Source: Paraferrimonas sedimenticola
GTDB taxonomy: Bacteria > Pseudomonadota > Gammaproteobacteria > Enterobacterales > Shewanellaceae
Length of the DNA stretch: 64,000 nucleotides
Direction of reading: 5' to 3'
NCBI RefSeq assembly: GCF_002282855.1
Contig: NZ_NRIR01000004.1
Location: forward strand, 124,001-188,000
Positions within the stretch are counted from its first letter, which is position 1. Each line of letters starts with the position of its first letter. The notes beneath the pieces are model-generated. The model made no database searches and was not told the DNA's origin. It saw only the letters and a program-made list of their open reading frames with translations. A program made the translations under genes and the position numbers. Positions 28,457 to 36,744 of the stretch are shown here, piece by piece.

Positions 28457-29407
28457 ATGCTTAAACTCGGGATCGTGATGGACCCCATCAGCGATATCAA
28501 TATCAAAAAGGACACCAGCTTTGCCATGTTGCTGGCAGCGCAGGCTCGTGGTTATCAGCTTTACTACATGGAGATGCAAGACCTGCATTTGCGCGATGGC
28601 AAGCCATTTGCCGATATGCGTGAGCTAAAGGTTCAGGCGGATCCAAACGATTGGTACAGCCTTGGTGAGCCTCAAAGCACAGACATGGTTGAGCTCGATG
28701 CGGTATTGATGCGAAAGGACCCACCCTTTGACACTGAGTTTATCTATGCCACTTACCTGTTAGAGCGCGCTGAAGAGCAAGGCGTGTTGATCGTCAACAA
28801 GCCACAAAGCTTGCGCGACGCCAACGAAAAGCTATTTACCGCTTGGTTTAGCGAGTTTACGCCAACCACGCTAGTCACCCGCTCTCAAAGTCAGATTCGC
28901 AGCTTCATCGACGAGTTTGGCGATGTCATTCTAAAGCCTCTCGACGGCATGGGTGGCGCCTCAATTTTCCGAGTTAAGCAAGGTGACCCGAACATAGGGG
29001 TTATCATCGAGACCCTGACCGAGCACCAAACTCGCTACGCCATGGCACAGCGCTTCATTCCCCAAATCGATGCCGGCGATAAGCGCATCCTGGTGGTCGA
29101 TGGCCAACCTATGCCTTACTGTTTGGCGCGCATTCCTGCTAAAGGCGAAACTCGAGGCAACATTGCCGCCGGTGGTCGAGGTGTTGCTCAACCGCTTAGC
29201 GATAGCGATTGGGCGATTGCCAACGCCATTGGACCTGAGCTGAAAAAGCGCGGTCTGATGTTTGTTGGGCTGGATGTGATTGGCGACAAGCTCACCGAAA
29301 TTAACGTCACAAGCCCCACCTGTTTGGTAGAAATTGAAGCCGCTTACGGCATTAGCATCACGGATGCCTTGTTTGATGCTATCGAAACTCAAGTGAAGGA
29401 AAACTGA
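28457..29407 (+). CDS. gshB: Glutathione synthetase
   Basis: 316 residues from 28457. The ATP-grasp enzyme adds glycine to gamma-glutamylcysteine, the last step in glutathione synthesis. MLKLGIVMDPISDINIKKD is the conserved start, with VILKPLDGMGGASIFRV (ATP-binding loop), GDKRILVVDGQP, AKGETRGNIAAGGRG and INVTSPTCLVEIE further on. An ATG at 28451 is also in frame, but AGGAG abuts it; the second ATG has correct spacing and matches E. coli GshB. The TGATG junction shows overlap with the alkaline phosphatase gene, which replaces the usual yqgE here. Confidence 0.97.
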   Translation: MLKLGIVMDPISDINIKKDTSFAMLLAAQARGYQLYYMEMQDLHLRDGKPFADMRELKVQADPNDWYSLGEPQSTDMVELDAVLMRKDPPFDTEFIYATYLLERAEEQGVLIVNKPQSLRDANEKLFTAWFSEFTPTTLVTRSQSQIRSFIDEFGDVILKPLDGMGGASIFRVKQGDPNIGVIIETLTEHQTRYAMAQRFIPQIDAGDKRILVVDGQPMPYCLARIPAKGETRGNIAAGGRGVAQPLSDSDWAIANAIGPELKKRGLMFVGLDVIGDKLTEINVTSPTCLVEIEAAYGISITDALFDAIETQVKEN

Positions 29408-30786
29408 TGCGCATTCACGCCATAGCGCTATCCGCGCTGTTGTTGTTGGCACCTAATGCATTCGCCGAAGGCGATGCTCAGCCTACGCCGATTGCCGCCG
29501 CTCAGGCCAACAATATCATCATCATGATTGGCGATGGTATGGGCCCTGCGGTGACTACAGGTTATCGCTATTTTCAGGACAACCCCGACAGCGAAGAAAT
29601 CGAAGAGACAGTCTTTGATCGCCTGCTAGTGGGAATGGCGAGTACGTATCCAGCTCACCAAAGCGGCTATGTGACCGACTCGGCGGCCGCAGCGACGGCG
29701 CTAGCGGCAGGGGTGAAAACCTATAACGGCGCCATAGGCTTAGACAGCGACAAACAGCCAGTGACCTCTGTGATGCGCATGGCCCAGCAGCGTGGCATGA
29801 GCATCGGCCTCGCGGTGACCTCGCAAATCAACCATGCCACGCCCGCGGCTTACATGGCGCACAATGAGCACAGACGTAATTACGCTGAAATCATGGAGAC
29901 CTACGTCGAATCACCAGCGGATGTCATGCTTGGCGGCGGGCGCAATTACTTCACCCCAGGTATGCTAGCCACCCTTAAGAACAAAGGTTTTGCCCACATT
30001 ACCGAATACTCAAAGCTCGATGATGTTGCCAGCCCGCCGGTATTGGGCTTGTTTGGCGATGTCTCGCTGCCGCGCTCGATTGACGACACCAACCCTGAGC
30101 GTTTAAGCCTGTTGACCGAGCATGCCTTGCGCTTGCTTGGACAAAACCCGAACGGCTTTTTGTTGTTGGTAGAAGGCAGTCAAATTGATTGGGCCGGCCA
30201 TGCGCGCGACATTCACGGTGTTATGAGCGAAACCAAGGACTTTGCCTATGCCATTGAAGTGGTTGAGCAATTTGTTCGCCTATATCCGAATTCAACCATG
30301 GTGGTAACCGCCGATCACGGTACCGGAGGCCTGACCTTGGCCAAGAGTCGCGAGTATCTTTGGCAACCTCAGGTTCTGCACAATCTAACCGCCAGCTTAG
30401 ACACCATTGCAAAAATCAGCATGAACAACCCGGGCTGGGAAGCGGAAATCGGTGACAAGCTTGGATTCGGTTTAACCCAGGATGAGTGGCAAGCGCTATC
30501 CAAGGCGCAACAAATGGACCGAGACACTGGTGAGCCCAAGCAGTTTACCAAGGCCCTAAAAGCTCTGTTAGATACCCGTACCAACACCGGCTGGACCACC
30601 TCGGGGCACACCGCGGTCGACGTGCCGGTAATGGCTAAAGGCCGAGGTGCTGAGCTGTTTATCGGATATCAAGACAACACAGAAATTGCGACTAAGTTAA
30701 TGAGCTTATTGCCAAAGCAAGAAAACACCGCTGGCCAGCAAGCCCACACAGAATACTCGGCGAGCAAGCGGATAGCCGTGAATTGA
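29407..30786 (+). CDS. Alkaline phosphatase, exported
   Basis: 459 residues with a signal peptide (IALSALLLLAPNAFA). It belongs to the PhoA-type family that hydrolyses phosphate monoesters with a phosphoserine intermediate and two zinc and one magnesium ions. Visible: first metal Asp in MIGDGMGPA, nucleophile Ser in VTDSAAAATAL, metal ligands in LLVEGSQIDWAGHARD, TADHGTGG and TTSGHTAVDVPV. It should act in the periplasm to release phosphate. Its start overlaps the gshB stop (TGATG), so it is translated from the sprT-gshB transcript, unlike the usual Pho-regulated layout; no Pho box was recognised. Confidence 0.94.
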   Translation: MRIHAIALSALLLLAPNAFAEGDAQPTPIAAAQANNIIIMIGDGMGPAVTTGYRYFQDNPDSEEIEETVFDRLLVGMASTYPAHQSGYVTDSAAAATALAAGVKTYNGAIGLDSDKQPVTSVMRMAQQRGMSIGLAVTSQINHATPAAYMAHNEHRRNYAEIMETYVESPADVMLGGGRNYFTPGMLATLKNKGFAHITEYSKLDDVASPPVLGLFGDVSLPRSIDDTNPERLSLLTEHALRLLGQNPNGFLLLVEGSQIDWAGHARDIHGVMSETKDFAYAIEVVEQFVRLYPNSTMVVTADHGTGGLTLAKSREYLWQPQVLHNLTASLDTIAKISMNNPGWEAEIGDKLGFGLTQDEWQALSKAQQMDRDTGEPKQFTKALKALLDTRTNTGWTTSGHTAVDVPVMAKGRGAELFIGYQDNTEIATKLMSLLPKQENTAGQQAHTEYSASKRIAVN

Positions 30787-30854
30787 GTGGCCCGCAGCCG
30801 CCAAAAATTCAATGGCTGCCAGTGAAACTCATAGTCGCTATTGGCTAAACATCT

Positions 30855-30901
30855 AGCTGCCACCAGCGAAATATCGAGCTGCCACCAGCACGACTGGTGG
30901 C
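30855..30901 (+). repeat. 13-bp direct repeat and hairpin before rsmC
   Basis: AGCTGCCACCAGC occurs at 30855-30867 and 30877-30889. The second copy forms a hairpin with CTGGTGGC (GCCACCAG 30881-30888, CTGGTGGC 30894-30901). No T-run follows (CTTATACTTT), so it is at best a weak terminator of the alkaline phosphatase transcript or an element of the rsmC leader. Confidence 0.5.
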
Positions 30902-30938
30902 TTATACTTTCAGCTTTCAACCCATTCAGGAAATCACA

Positions 30939-31973
30939 GTGCTGACAGCCCCATCACAACTCATCGAACGCAACCTCGATGTGTTTGACAACACGCCGAC
31001 CCTCTTTCTCAACCACGAAGACGATGCGATGGCACTTGAGTTCGCTATGGCCGAGCGTCCGGTGACGGCGCTGTCTTTTGATTATCAACACCACCAGCAG
31101 TTACAGCGCTTACAAAGCCCAGTGCTGTTTAGTCATTTTGGCACTCAACTTCCAGAAACAGCACCACAGAGCTACGAGCAAGTCGTAATCTACTACCCCA
31201 AAGCCAAGGCGCTGGCCAAGTATCTGTTTGCGTTAGCGGCAAGCTACCTAACCCCCAATGGCATGTTGTGGGTCGTGGGCGAGAACAAATCCGGTATCAA
31301 ATCCCTTGCCAAACAGCTACCCGATGCCTTTGCGCCGGCCATCAAGCAAGACAACGCACGCCACTGCCTGTTGTTTAGCGCAGTATGCAGCGCACCAGTA
31401 CCAATGCCGCCGCTAAAAGATTGGGTAAACCACTACACAGTGCAAACCCCGCAAGGCGAACTGAGCATGAGTATTTTGCCAGGGGTCTTTAGCGACAAAC
31501 GCTTAGACAAGGGTACCGAGTTGTTTTTGGAGCATTTACCCGAGCTGAAAGGACGCGTTCTGGACTTTGGCTGTGGCTGTGGTGTGATAGCTTGTGTGGC
31601 CAAGAAAGCCTACCCAGATATCGAGCTCGAATGCGTGGACATCAACGCTATGGCGCTGGCCAGTACCAAAATGACGCTTGAGCGCAATCAAATTCAAGCT
31701 AAGGTCTATCCCTCGAATGGCCTACAGCAAGTGGAATACGGCCTGAAAGCCATATTGTCGAACCCTCCCTTTCACGACGGGCTAAACACCAGCACCTCAG
31801 TGGCGATGGAGTTTATTCGACTGTCTAAGCAAAAATTGAAGCGTCGCAGTCTGTGGCAAATTGTTGCCAATGGCCACCTGCCTTACGCTGATGCAATTGC
31901 CACCCACTTCGGCCAAGCTCGGGTCATCGCCGACAACGGTAAATTTAAGATCTATCAGCAAATTCAGAGCTAA
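30939..31973 (+). CDS. rsmC: 16S rRNA (guanine1207-N2)-methyltransferase
   Basis: 344 residues from GTG 30939. RsmC methylates G1207 of 16S rRNA. The N-terminal domain has lost the cofactor motif but keeps LWVVGENKSGIKSL; the C-terminal domain has the active Rossmann fold, with LPGVFSDKRLDKGTELFLE, VLDFGCGCGVIACVAKK, and the catalytic NPPF in ILSNPPFHDGLNTS. AGGAAA at 30928-30933, five bases before GTG, together with alignment to E. coli RsmC, fixes this start over the upstream GTG at 30897 inside the hairpin. Confidence 0.95.
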   Translation: MLTAPSQLIERNLDVFDNTPTLFLNHEDDAMALEFAMAERPVTALSFDYQHHQQLQRLQSPVLFSHFGTQLPETAPQSYEQVVIYYPKAKALAKYLFALAASYLTPNGMLWVVGENKSGIKSLAKQLPDAFAPAIKQDNARHCLLFSAVCSAPVPMPPLKDWVNHYTVQTPQGELSMSILPGVFSDKRLDKGTELFLEHLPELKGRVLDFGCGCGVIACVAKKAYPDIELECVDINAMALASTKMTLERNQIQAKVYPSNGLQQVEYGLKAILSNPPFHDGLNTSTSVAMEFIRLSKQKLKRRSLWQIVANGHLPYADAIATHFGQARVIADNGKFKIYQQIQS

Positions 31974-31987
31974 TTGGCGCTAGGCCA

Positions 31988-32021
31988 CAGGGAGTCGATG
32001 AGCACTCCCTGATTCTTGTTT
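31988..32021 (+). terminator. Probable terminator after rsmC
   Basis: CAGGGAGT and ACTCCCTG form a perfect 8-bp stem with an 8-base loop, followed by the T-rich ATTCTTGTTT. The T-run is broken, so efficiency is uncertain. Confidence 0.6.
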
Positions 32022-32116
32022 GGCGATAAAATTGCAGTTGCCAGTCTAAACGCAATTGGCACTTAAATTGCAAAAACCTGTGCAGAGTCGTGAAATAACA
32101 AAAAACTGACACAGCT

Positions 32117-32725
32117 ATGCCTGAATTCGTAACTCAGCGGGGTTTTGCTCCGTTCACCCAAGCCCTCACCAAACTCAGTTTCTGGGTATTGATTAGCTGC
32201 GGCTTGTTGCTTTGTATTCCCGAATCCATCGCCTTTCAGCTGGGCATTGACCAGTGGCGAGCGCTCAATGGTCATCATTTGGGATTAACCTGGATAGCGG
32301 CGTTGGCCTTTTTGCTAATGCGCGTGTTAAACGCTCTCACCGAAAAGTTACTAAGCTTTGTGCGCGATAAGCGTCAGGCGAGAAAAGTAGAACATAAATT
32401 GGCGCTGCTCGACCCTTGTGAGCGCGCCTTGTTACGCGAGTTTTTCCTGCAATCCAGCGCTGTGCTGACCATGCCTGCTGATGAGCCTGCGGTAGTGGCG
32501 CTGCATCAAGCTGGCGTATTGGCTCAGGTTGGCGACCCGAAGCACTACGCCATTCAAGGCCCAACTGCTGAGTTCAAAATTGCACTGGCCGCGCGCAAGC
32601 GTTTATCCCGCCGTTTACTAAGACTGCCCGAAGGCAGCTTGGACGAAGGCCAAAAGCAAAAGCTGCTGGCTTCGCGCCCTGGCTTCTCCGCCAGTATCTG
32701 CAAACCCAGACTGCACACCTCGTAA
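32117..32725 (+). CDS. Superinfection-exclusion-B-like membrane protein
   Basis: 202 residues. Two N-terminal membrane helices (about 20-38 with SFWVLISCGLLLCI, and about 55-72 with LGLTWIAALAFLLMRVL) are followed by a basic stretch and a cytosolic region with LLDPCERALLREFFLQSSAVLTM. This layout resembles the SieB family (superinfection exclusion protein B), whose chromosomal members are common and mostly uncharacterised. No other defence or prophage gene is nearby, so a phage role should not be assumed. The assignment is by pattern only. The ribosome-binding site is weak. Confidence 0.6.
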   Translation: MPEFVTQRGFAPFTQALTKLSFWVLISCGLLLCIPESIAFQLGIDQWRALNGHHLGLTWIAALAFLLMRVLNALTEKLLSFVRDKRQARKVEHKLALLDPCERALLREFFLQSSAVLTMPADEPAVVALHQAGVLAQVGDPKHYAIQGPTAEFKIALAARKRLSRRLLRLPEGSLDEGQKQKLLASRPGFSASICKPRLHTS

Positions 32726-32737
32726 ACTACAGGTCAC

Positions 32738-32769
32738 AAAAAAGCCCCAGTGAACTCACTGGGGCTTTA
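32738..32769. terminator. Bidirectional terminator between convergent genes
   Basis: AAAGCCCCAGTG pairs perfectly with CACTGGGGCTTT around AACT, with A-run and T-rich flanks. It serves the rightward 32117 gene and the leftward 32785 gene. Confidence 0.9.
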
Positions 32770-32784
32770 TCGTTTGACGACCGG

Positions 32785-33174
32785 TTAGAACTGGTAACGC
32801 ACACCGATATTGGCTTCTAGGTCCACAGAGGCCTTGTTAACCAAGTAAACGCTTGGCTTGAGCTCGGCAAAGAAAACAAAATCTTCCACTTTGGTGCTGG
32901 CACCAAATACCGCGCGAGCTGCCAGTTGCTTGCTGTGATGGTCTTGCAATTTAGCGCCACCGCCCCAGTAAAAATTCGGGTTGCTCTTAAAGAAATAGGT
33001 CTTGTCTACCGAGAAAGACAAGCGGTTGATACCAACACCGAATTGCAGATCGTGGTGGCGGATAGACACACCGTTGTCAGAGCCGACCATCAGGCCAACT
33101 TGTGGATTGGCTGAAGCTTGAGCCATAGAGGTGCTTGCGGCCAATGCCATTGCCGCTAAAAGTCGTTTTTTCAC
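32785..33174 (-). CDS. Small exported beta-strand protein, probably outer membrane
   Basis: 129 residues with a clear signal peptide (RLLAAMALAASTSMAQA). The mature part alternates polar and hydrophobic residues (GVSIRHHDLQFGVGINRLSFSVD, shown here only in part by its pattern) and ends IGVRYQF with a C-terminal phenylalanine, the usual sorting signal of outer-membrane barrels. At about 108 mature residues it would be a very small barrel of perhaps eight strands. No family was recognised. It lies 12 bp downstream of the histidine phosphatase gene on the same strand and ends at a strong terminator. Confidence 0.65.
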   Translation of the reverse strand: MKKRLLAAMALAASTSMAQASANPQVGLMVGSDNGVSIRHHDLQFGVGINRLSFSVDKTYFFKSNPNFYWGGGAKLQDHHSKQLAARAVFGASTKVEDFVFFAELKPSVYLVNKASVDLEANIGVRYQF

Positions 33175-33186
33175 TTTTTGTACTAC

Positions 33187-33690
33187 TCAATCAATAGAAA
33201 GGCGTTTGGGCCATTGAAAGCGAGTCACTTTTCCGCAGTCAGGACTTAGCGCTTGCCAGTGGTCAATGGCCAATGTTAATTCGACCCATCCAGCCGTTGG
33301 TAGCTTGTGACAATCAAATTCAGGGGCGACATAGTGCACGCAATCTAACAGCGCGGGGTTGTGCCCAATCACAAACAGGCTTTGGTCTGAGTCCGGCTGC
33401 CGGCGTATCCAGTCCAACAAGACCGCACTGCTAAAGGTATAGAGTGTGTCTGTGCATTGGTGTGGGGTTTGCGCAAGTTGCGGCCATCCTTGAATCAACC
33501 CTTCCAGGGTCTGGCGGGACCGGCAAGCTGGGCTGTAGTGTATCAGAGGAAGCTCTAAAAATTGACTAAAAAATTCGCCCATCGCCTTGGCAGCGCGCGT
33601 TCCACGGGCGTTTAGCGGTCGCTGATGGTCATCGAGCTCTGGGTCGGCCCAGCTCGATTTCGCGTGGCGTAGCAGGGTTAATTGCTTCAC
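33187..33690 (-). CDS. SixA-like histidine phosphatase family protein
   Basis: 167 residues from the chosen start. The catalytic LTLLRHAKSSWADPE opens the protein, followed by HQRPLNARGTRAAKAMGEFF, YSPACRSRQTLEGL and FVIGHNPALLDCVHYV. These are the phosphohistidine-accepting RHG-type site (here RHA) and second catalytic His of the SixA branch, which in E. coli dephosphorylates a phosphohistidine in PtsN-related or ArcB signalling. The frame can be read from a GTG at 33723, but the GTG at 33690 has AAGGTGA upstream and puts the motif at the N-terminus as in relatives. Confidence 0.85.
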   Translation of the reverse strand: MKQLTLLRHAKSSWADPELDDHQRPLNARGTRAAKAMGEFFSQFLELPLIHYSPACRSRQTLEGLIQGWPQLAQTPHQCTDTLYTFSSAVLLDWIRRQPDSDQSLFVIGHNPALLDCVHYVAPEFDCHKLPTAGWVELTLAIDHWQALSPDCGKVTRFQWPKRLSID

Positions 33691-33739
33691 ATCGCTCACC
33701 TTTTTCGCCAATCGCGACAGCACTAAATCGCGGTTTTGG

Positions 33740-34843
33740 TTAACTCAATTTGGGAATCAGATCCAAATATTGTTGTGCCACATATTGGTCGTCAGACTGT
33801 CGCACGATCTCGCAATCACTGACATCAACCGGGTTATTCAAAGCCGAATCGACGTACTCAGCAAAGCGGTCTCTTTGATCCATAGGAACCAAATTACGCG
33901 CCAGTTCTCCGGTTAGGATCTCAGCCGGACCACTTGGGCAGTTGGAGCTAATTACCTGTGTGCCCAAAGCCAGTGACTCAATAAGCACGGTAGGCAAGCC
34001 TTCAAAATCGGACACCAACACCATGGCTTGAGCGTTAGCTATCCAGGGATAGGGCTTGGGCTGAAAACCCGGTGCGATGACGCGGGATTCAACGCCGAAT
34101 TTCTTGGCCAAGGCCATTACCTTTTTCGGGTTCGAGCACAAACACACCAGTTTTACGTTGCTCTTTAGGTCCTGCATCATTTTCATTAGCAGATCGTGGC
34201 GCTTGGTTCGCGCAAATCGACCAACGTGAATGATATAGGGCTCCTTGGGCAAATCATTAGGTGCTAACTTGGCTGCCTCTAACAAATCGCTTTGGTTGAG
34301 CGGGTTGTAGATGGTTTGCAGGCTTTTGGGGGTGATTTTGCCCCACTCGAGTATGTCTTGCTGCACGCCGTTAGACACGCACACTAGATGCTGATTGTGC
34401 ATACAGAGTTTTTTCGGACGCATCGTAAAGTACTTAAACGGCCCTCTTCTGCGCTCCTGACGCAACTCCTCAGTGACAGTGTTGTGCACGACTATCACTA
34501 AGTTTTTGAGCTCAAGCCCGGCAAGCAAATAGTTGCTGTTTTCTAGATTACTTAAGATCAAGTCAAACGGACGCTGCTGGCTTAACTGCCCGATAAGCGC
34601 TTTTAACTGAGCCCGAAACCGTCCCAGGTTGCCCATAGTAGTGGTTTTGGTGCTGGAAATATCCGTTAAAGGTGAGACCCCAATCGAGTCAGGAACCGGG
34701 TAATCTTGCGAACTATTGATGGGAATAAAGTGAACCGAATGCCCTTTATTGACCAAGACCTGGGCGAGGCGAATCATGGTTTTTTCGGCGCCACCACCAC
34801 TGAGGCTGTCGATGACAATAAGTATGTTTTGGTTTTGGGGCAT
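33740..34843 (-). CDS. Glycosyltransferase family 4
   Basis: 367 residues of the GT-B fold. The N-terminal ILIVIDSLSGGGAEKTMIRLA is the typical opening of LPS-type GT4 enzymes. The C-terminal donor domain has IIHVGRFARTKRHDLLMKM, VIAPGFQPKPYPWIANA and VSDFEGLPTVLIESLALGTQV with the E-x7-E motif. Probably cytosolic, acting on a lipid-linked glycan at the inner membrane. It is upstream of nothing on its strand but lies downstream of two GT25 genes with a 131-bp gap, so the three may form a small LPS-core cluster. Donor sugar unknown. Confidence 0.86.
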   Translation of the reverse strand: MPQNQNILIVIDSLSGGGAEKTMIRLAQVLVNKGHSVHFIPINSSQDYPVPDSIGVSPLTDISSTKTTTMGNLGRFRAQLKALIGQLSQQRPFDLILSNLENSNYLLAGLELKNLVIVVHNTVTEELRQERRRGPFKYFTMRPKKLCMHNQHLVCVSNGVQQDILEWGKITPKSLQTIYNPLNQSDLLEAAKLAPNDLPKEPYIIHVGRFARTKRHDLLMKMMQDLKSNVKLVCLCSNPKKVMALAKKFGVESRVIAPGFQPKPYPWIANAQAMVLVSDFEGLPTVLIESLALGTQVISSNCPSGPAEILTGELARNLVPMDQRDRFAEYVDSALNNPVDVSDCEIVRQSDDQYVAQQYLDLIPKLS

Positions 34844-34974
34844 GCTGGCTACTCGAAACGATAACGCCTGATAATGACTCTAGCAAAGCCAAAGAAGGTT
34901 AACAAAATCAAACTCTAAGTATAATCCCAAGGATTACGGGATGCCGCAAAGAATTGGACTGATTCAGCTTATAT

Positions 34975-35754
34975 TCAGAACTTGGTGTTGCGCTCTTGCT
35001 GCTCGACGATGAACTTTCGCGTCTCGTGCCAGCCTTGCAACTTGGCCGATAACAGTAATAGGGCTCGACGCATTCTGTTCTGAGGCTGGTCACTGCGATT
35101 GGCCATCGCCGAAATTTGACTGTCCCAATAGCCGCCAGCGCGAAAAGCAAAAGGCATCAGCCCCATGATTTGAATGCCTTTCTCCCACCAATGCTGCAAA
35201 TCAATGTCGATGGGCCTTGCAAAGGTTTGGCTGTGCTTCAACAGCCGCTTAGCCCCCTTTAGAGAGACCGCTTGTGCTGAAGTGCCTGAGGATTGTTTGG
35301 AGAATGTCGCCAGTGTCATCTCGCCGAGGGGACGGCGATAGCGAATGCTCTTAAGGCGCTTATCGTCACAGGCCAGCTTTAAGAAAAACCAATCTTCACT
35401 GCTTTTATCCAGCCGCCCAATGTGCGCTATGGTTTGGGAAATGTCGCCGCTAACCTCGAAATCGTCCTCGAGAATAATCGCGTAAGGATACTGGCGTTCA
35501 ACCATTATCTGCCAAGCTTTGCGGTGGGACAGGTAGCAGCCAATTTCACCAGGCGTTAGACGGCGATAATAAAGGTCATCAGCCAAGGCTTTTGGAGCGT
35601 ACTGCTCGAGTTGCTGCTCGCTAAGTTGTCCGCCATCGACGGCACTGATTCGCTCAAACTCGACACCCGCGTCAGACAGTAACTGCTGGCAACGCGCCAA
35701 TCTGTCTGTGGAGCGATCAAGGTTAATCAGCAGTATGGGGCATTTAAAGGACAC
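34975..35754 (-). CDS. Glycosyltransferase family 25 (LPS type), copy 2
   Basis: 259 residues from a GTG at 35754. The conserved blocks are ILLINLDRSTDRLARCQ, FERISAVDGGQLSE, GEIGCYLSHRKAWQ, YAIILEDDFEV (acidic metal-binding motif) and LKGAKRLLKH with ARPIDIDLQHWW. GT25 enzymes often add galactose to lipooligosaccharide; the sugar here is not readable. The frame extends to 35832, but alignment with the neighbouring copy, which begins at the equivalent MGQSCHILLINMDRS, favours the GTG start. Clearly a diverged tandem duplicate of the gene at 35870-36643. Confidence 0.85.
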   Translation of the reverse strand: MSFKCPILLINLDRSTDRLARCQQLLSDAGVEFERISAVDGGQLSEQQLEQYAPKALADDLYYRRLTPGEIGCYLSHRKAWQIMVERQYPYAIILEDDFEVSGDISQTIAHIGRLDKSSEDWFFLKLACDDKRLKSIRYRRPLGEMTLATFSKQSSGTSAQAVSLKGAKRLLKHSQTFARPIDIDLQHWWEKGIQIMGLMPFAFRAGGYWDSQISAMANRSDQPQNRMRRALLLLSAKLQGWHETRKFIVEQQERNTKF

Positions 35755-35869
35755 TTGGCCGCCTTGTGTTTGCAAATGGTTAAACGCGCCAGTCTCACAA
35801 AAAAGCGCGCCAATCGACGCGCCATTATACAAGTACTACAAGGGATTGTGAAAATGCAGCGACAACCGA

Positions 35870-36643
35870 CTAGCGTTGTAATTGTTGCTGACGAATCACT
35901 AGCTTGCGAGTTTCAATGAAACCTTTGTACCAAGCACCCACCTGTTGAGCGAGGCGGCGCAAACGGTGCCGTTTGGGTTTGGCGCGCTGACTCACGGTGT
36001 CAATCTCACTAACCACATCGTCTTCGGCGTGGAACACAAACGGATGCAAACCCATGATCTCAACACCGCGCTCCCACCAATGCTGCAGATCAGTATCCAC
36101 AGGACGAGCAAAATGAGCCGAGTGTTTGAGGAGCTGCTTGGCGCCTTCCAAGCTAACCACTTGCGCACATGTACCAGCAGGTACCTTGGCAAAGGTCACC
36201 AGTTCCATATTTTCCAGCGGTTGACGATAAAGTACTTTTCGCTCCCGATGGCGGTAGGTCGCCAATTTGATGCAATCCCAGCTCTGCTCGCTGGCATCGA
36301 GTTTTTCAATGGCTTCGAAAGCCTTGTCCACATTGCCAATCACTTCAAAGTCATCTTCTAGTACTAGGGCGTATGGCAACTGGCGATCCACTATGGTTTG
36401 CCAAGCTTTGCGGTGGGAAAGGTAACAGCCAATCTCACCTCGAGAAAGCTCGCGATGATATTGCTGCGCAGACAGGTTTGGACTGGTGTATTGAGCGACT
36501 TCGCTCTCAGACAAGTGACTACCATCGATTCCAGCGACGCGTTCAAACTCAAGGCCGGCCGCAGCAAACTTGCGTTGGCATTGCTCGAGACGTTCGCTAG
36601 AACGATCCATATTAATTAACAATATGTGACAAGACTGACCCAT
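35870..36643 (-). CDS. Glycosyltransferase family 25 (LPS type), copy 1
   Basis: 257 residues. Blocks: CHILLINMDRSSERLEQCQ, FERVAGIDGSHLSE, RGEIGCYLSHRKAWQTIVD, YALVLEDDFEVIGN, GTCAQVVSLEGAKQLLKH and ARPVDTDLQHWWERGVEIMG. The last block is almost the same as in the neighbouring copy. Members of this family build the outer core or oligosaccharide of LPS. Both copies keep the acidic EDDFEV motif, so both look functional. The C-terminal 40 residues are basic (KPKRHRLRRLAQQ), perhaps for membrane association. Transcription probably continues through both GT25 genes. Confidence 0.87.
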   Translation of the reverse strand: MGQSCHILLINMDRSSERLEQCQRKFAAAGLEFERVAGIDGSHLSESEVAQYTSPNLSAQQYHRELSRGEIGCYLSHRKAWQTIVDRQLPYALVLEDDFEVIGNVDKAFEAIEKLDASEQSWDCIKLATYRHRERKVLYRQPLENMELVTFAKVPAGTCAQVVSLEGAKQLLKHSAHFARPVDTDLQHWWERGVEIMGLHPFVFHAEDDVVSEIDTVSQRAKPKRHRLRRLAQQVGAWYKGFIETRKLVIRQQQLQR

Positions 36644-36693
36644 ATTAGCTCCACAAATACTTTTTATTATTATTTTGTTGTGAAGTCATTGTG

Positions 36694-36735
36694 CCAACTT
36701 CGCCGCCACATCACAAACAATGGCGGCGAAATTGG
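36694..36735. terminator. Strong hairpin between the sugar porter and GT25 genes
   Basis: Positions 36694-36708 (ending TTCGCCGCCA) pair with 36721-36735 (TGGCGGCGAA onward), 14 of 15 bp, with a 12-base loop. No T-run follows on the minus strand, so it may be a 3'-end stabiliser or a Rho-assisted terminator for the porter transcript. Confidence 0.55.
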
Positions 36736-36744
36736 GTGAAAGAT

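Noticed and set aside
32117-32725. SieB-like protein as part of a phage-defence system
   Set aside because: Neighbours are rsmC and envelope genes, with no defence or prophage genes. Chromosomal members of this family are common.
12181-36643. All glycosyltransferases (12-14 kb, 20 kb, 34-36 kb) as one capsule locus
   Set aside because: They are scattered in single or small groups and lack Wzx/Wzy or export genes.
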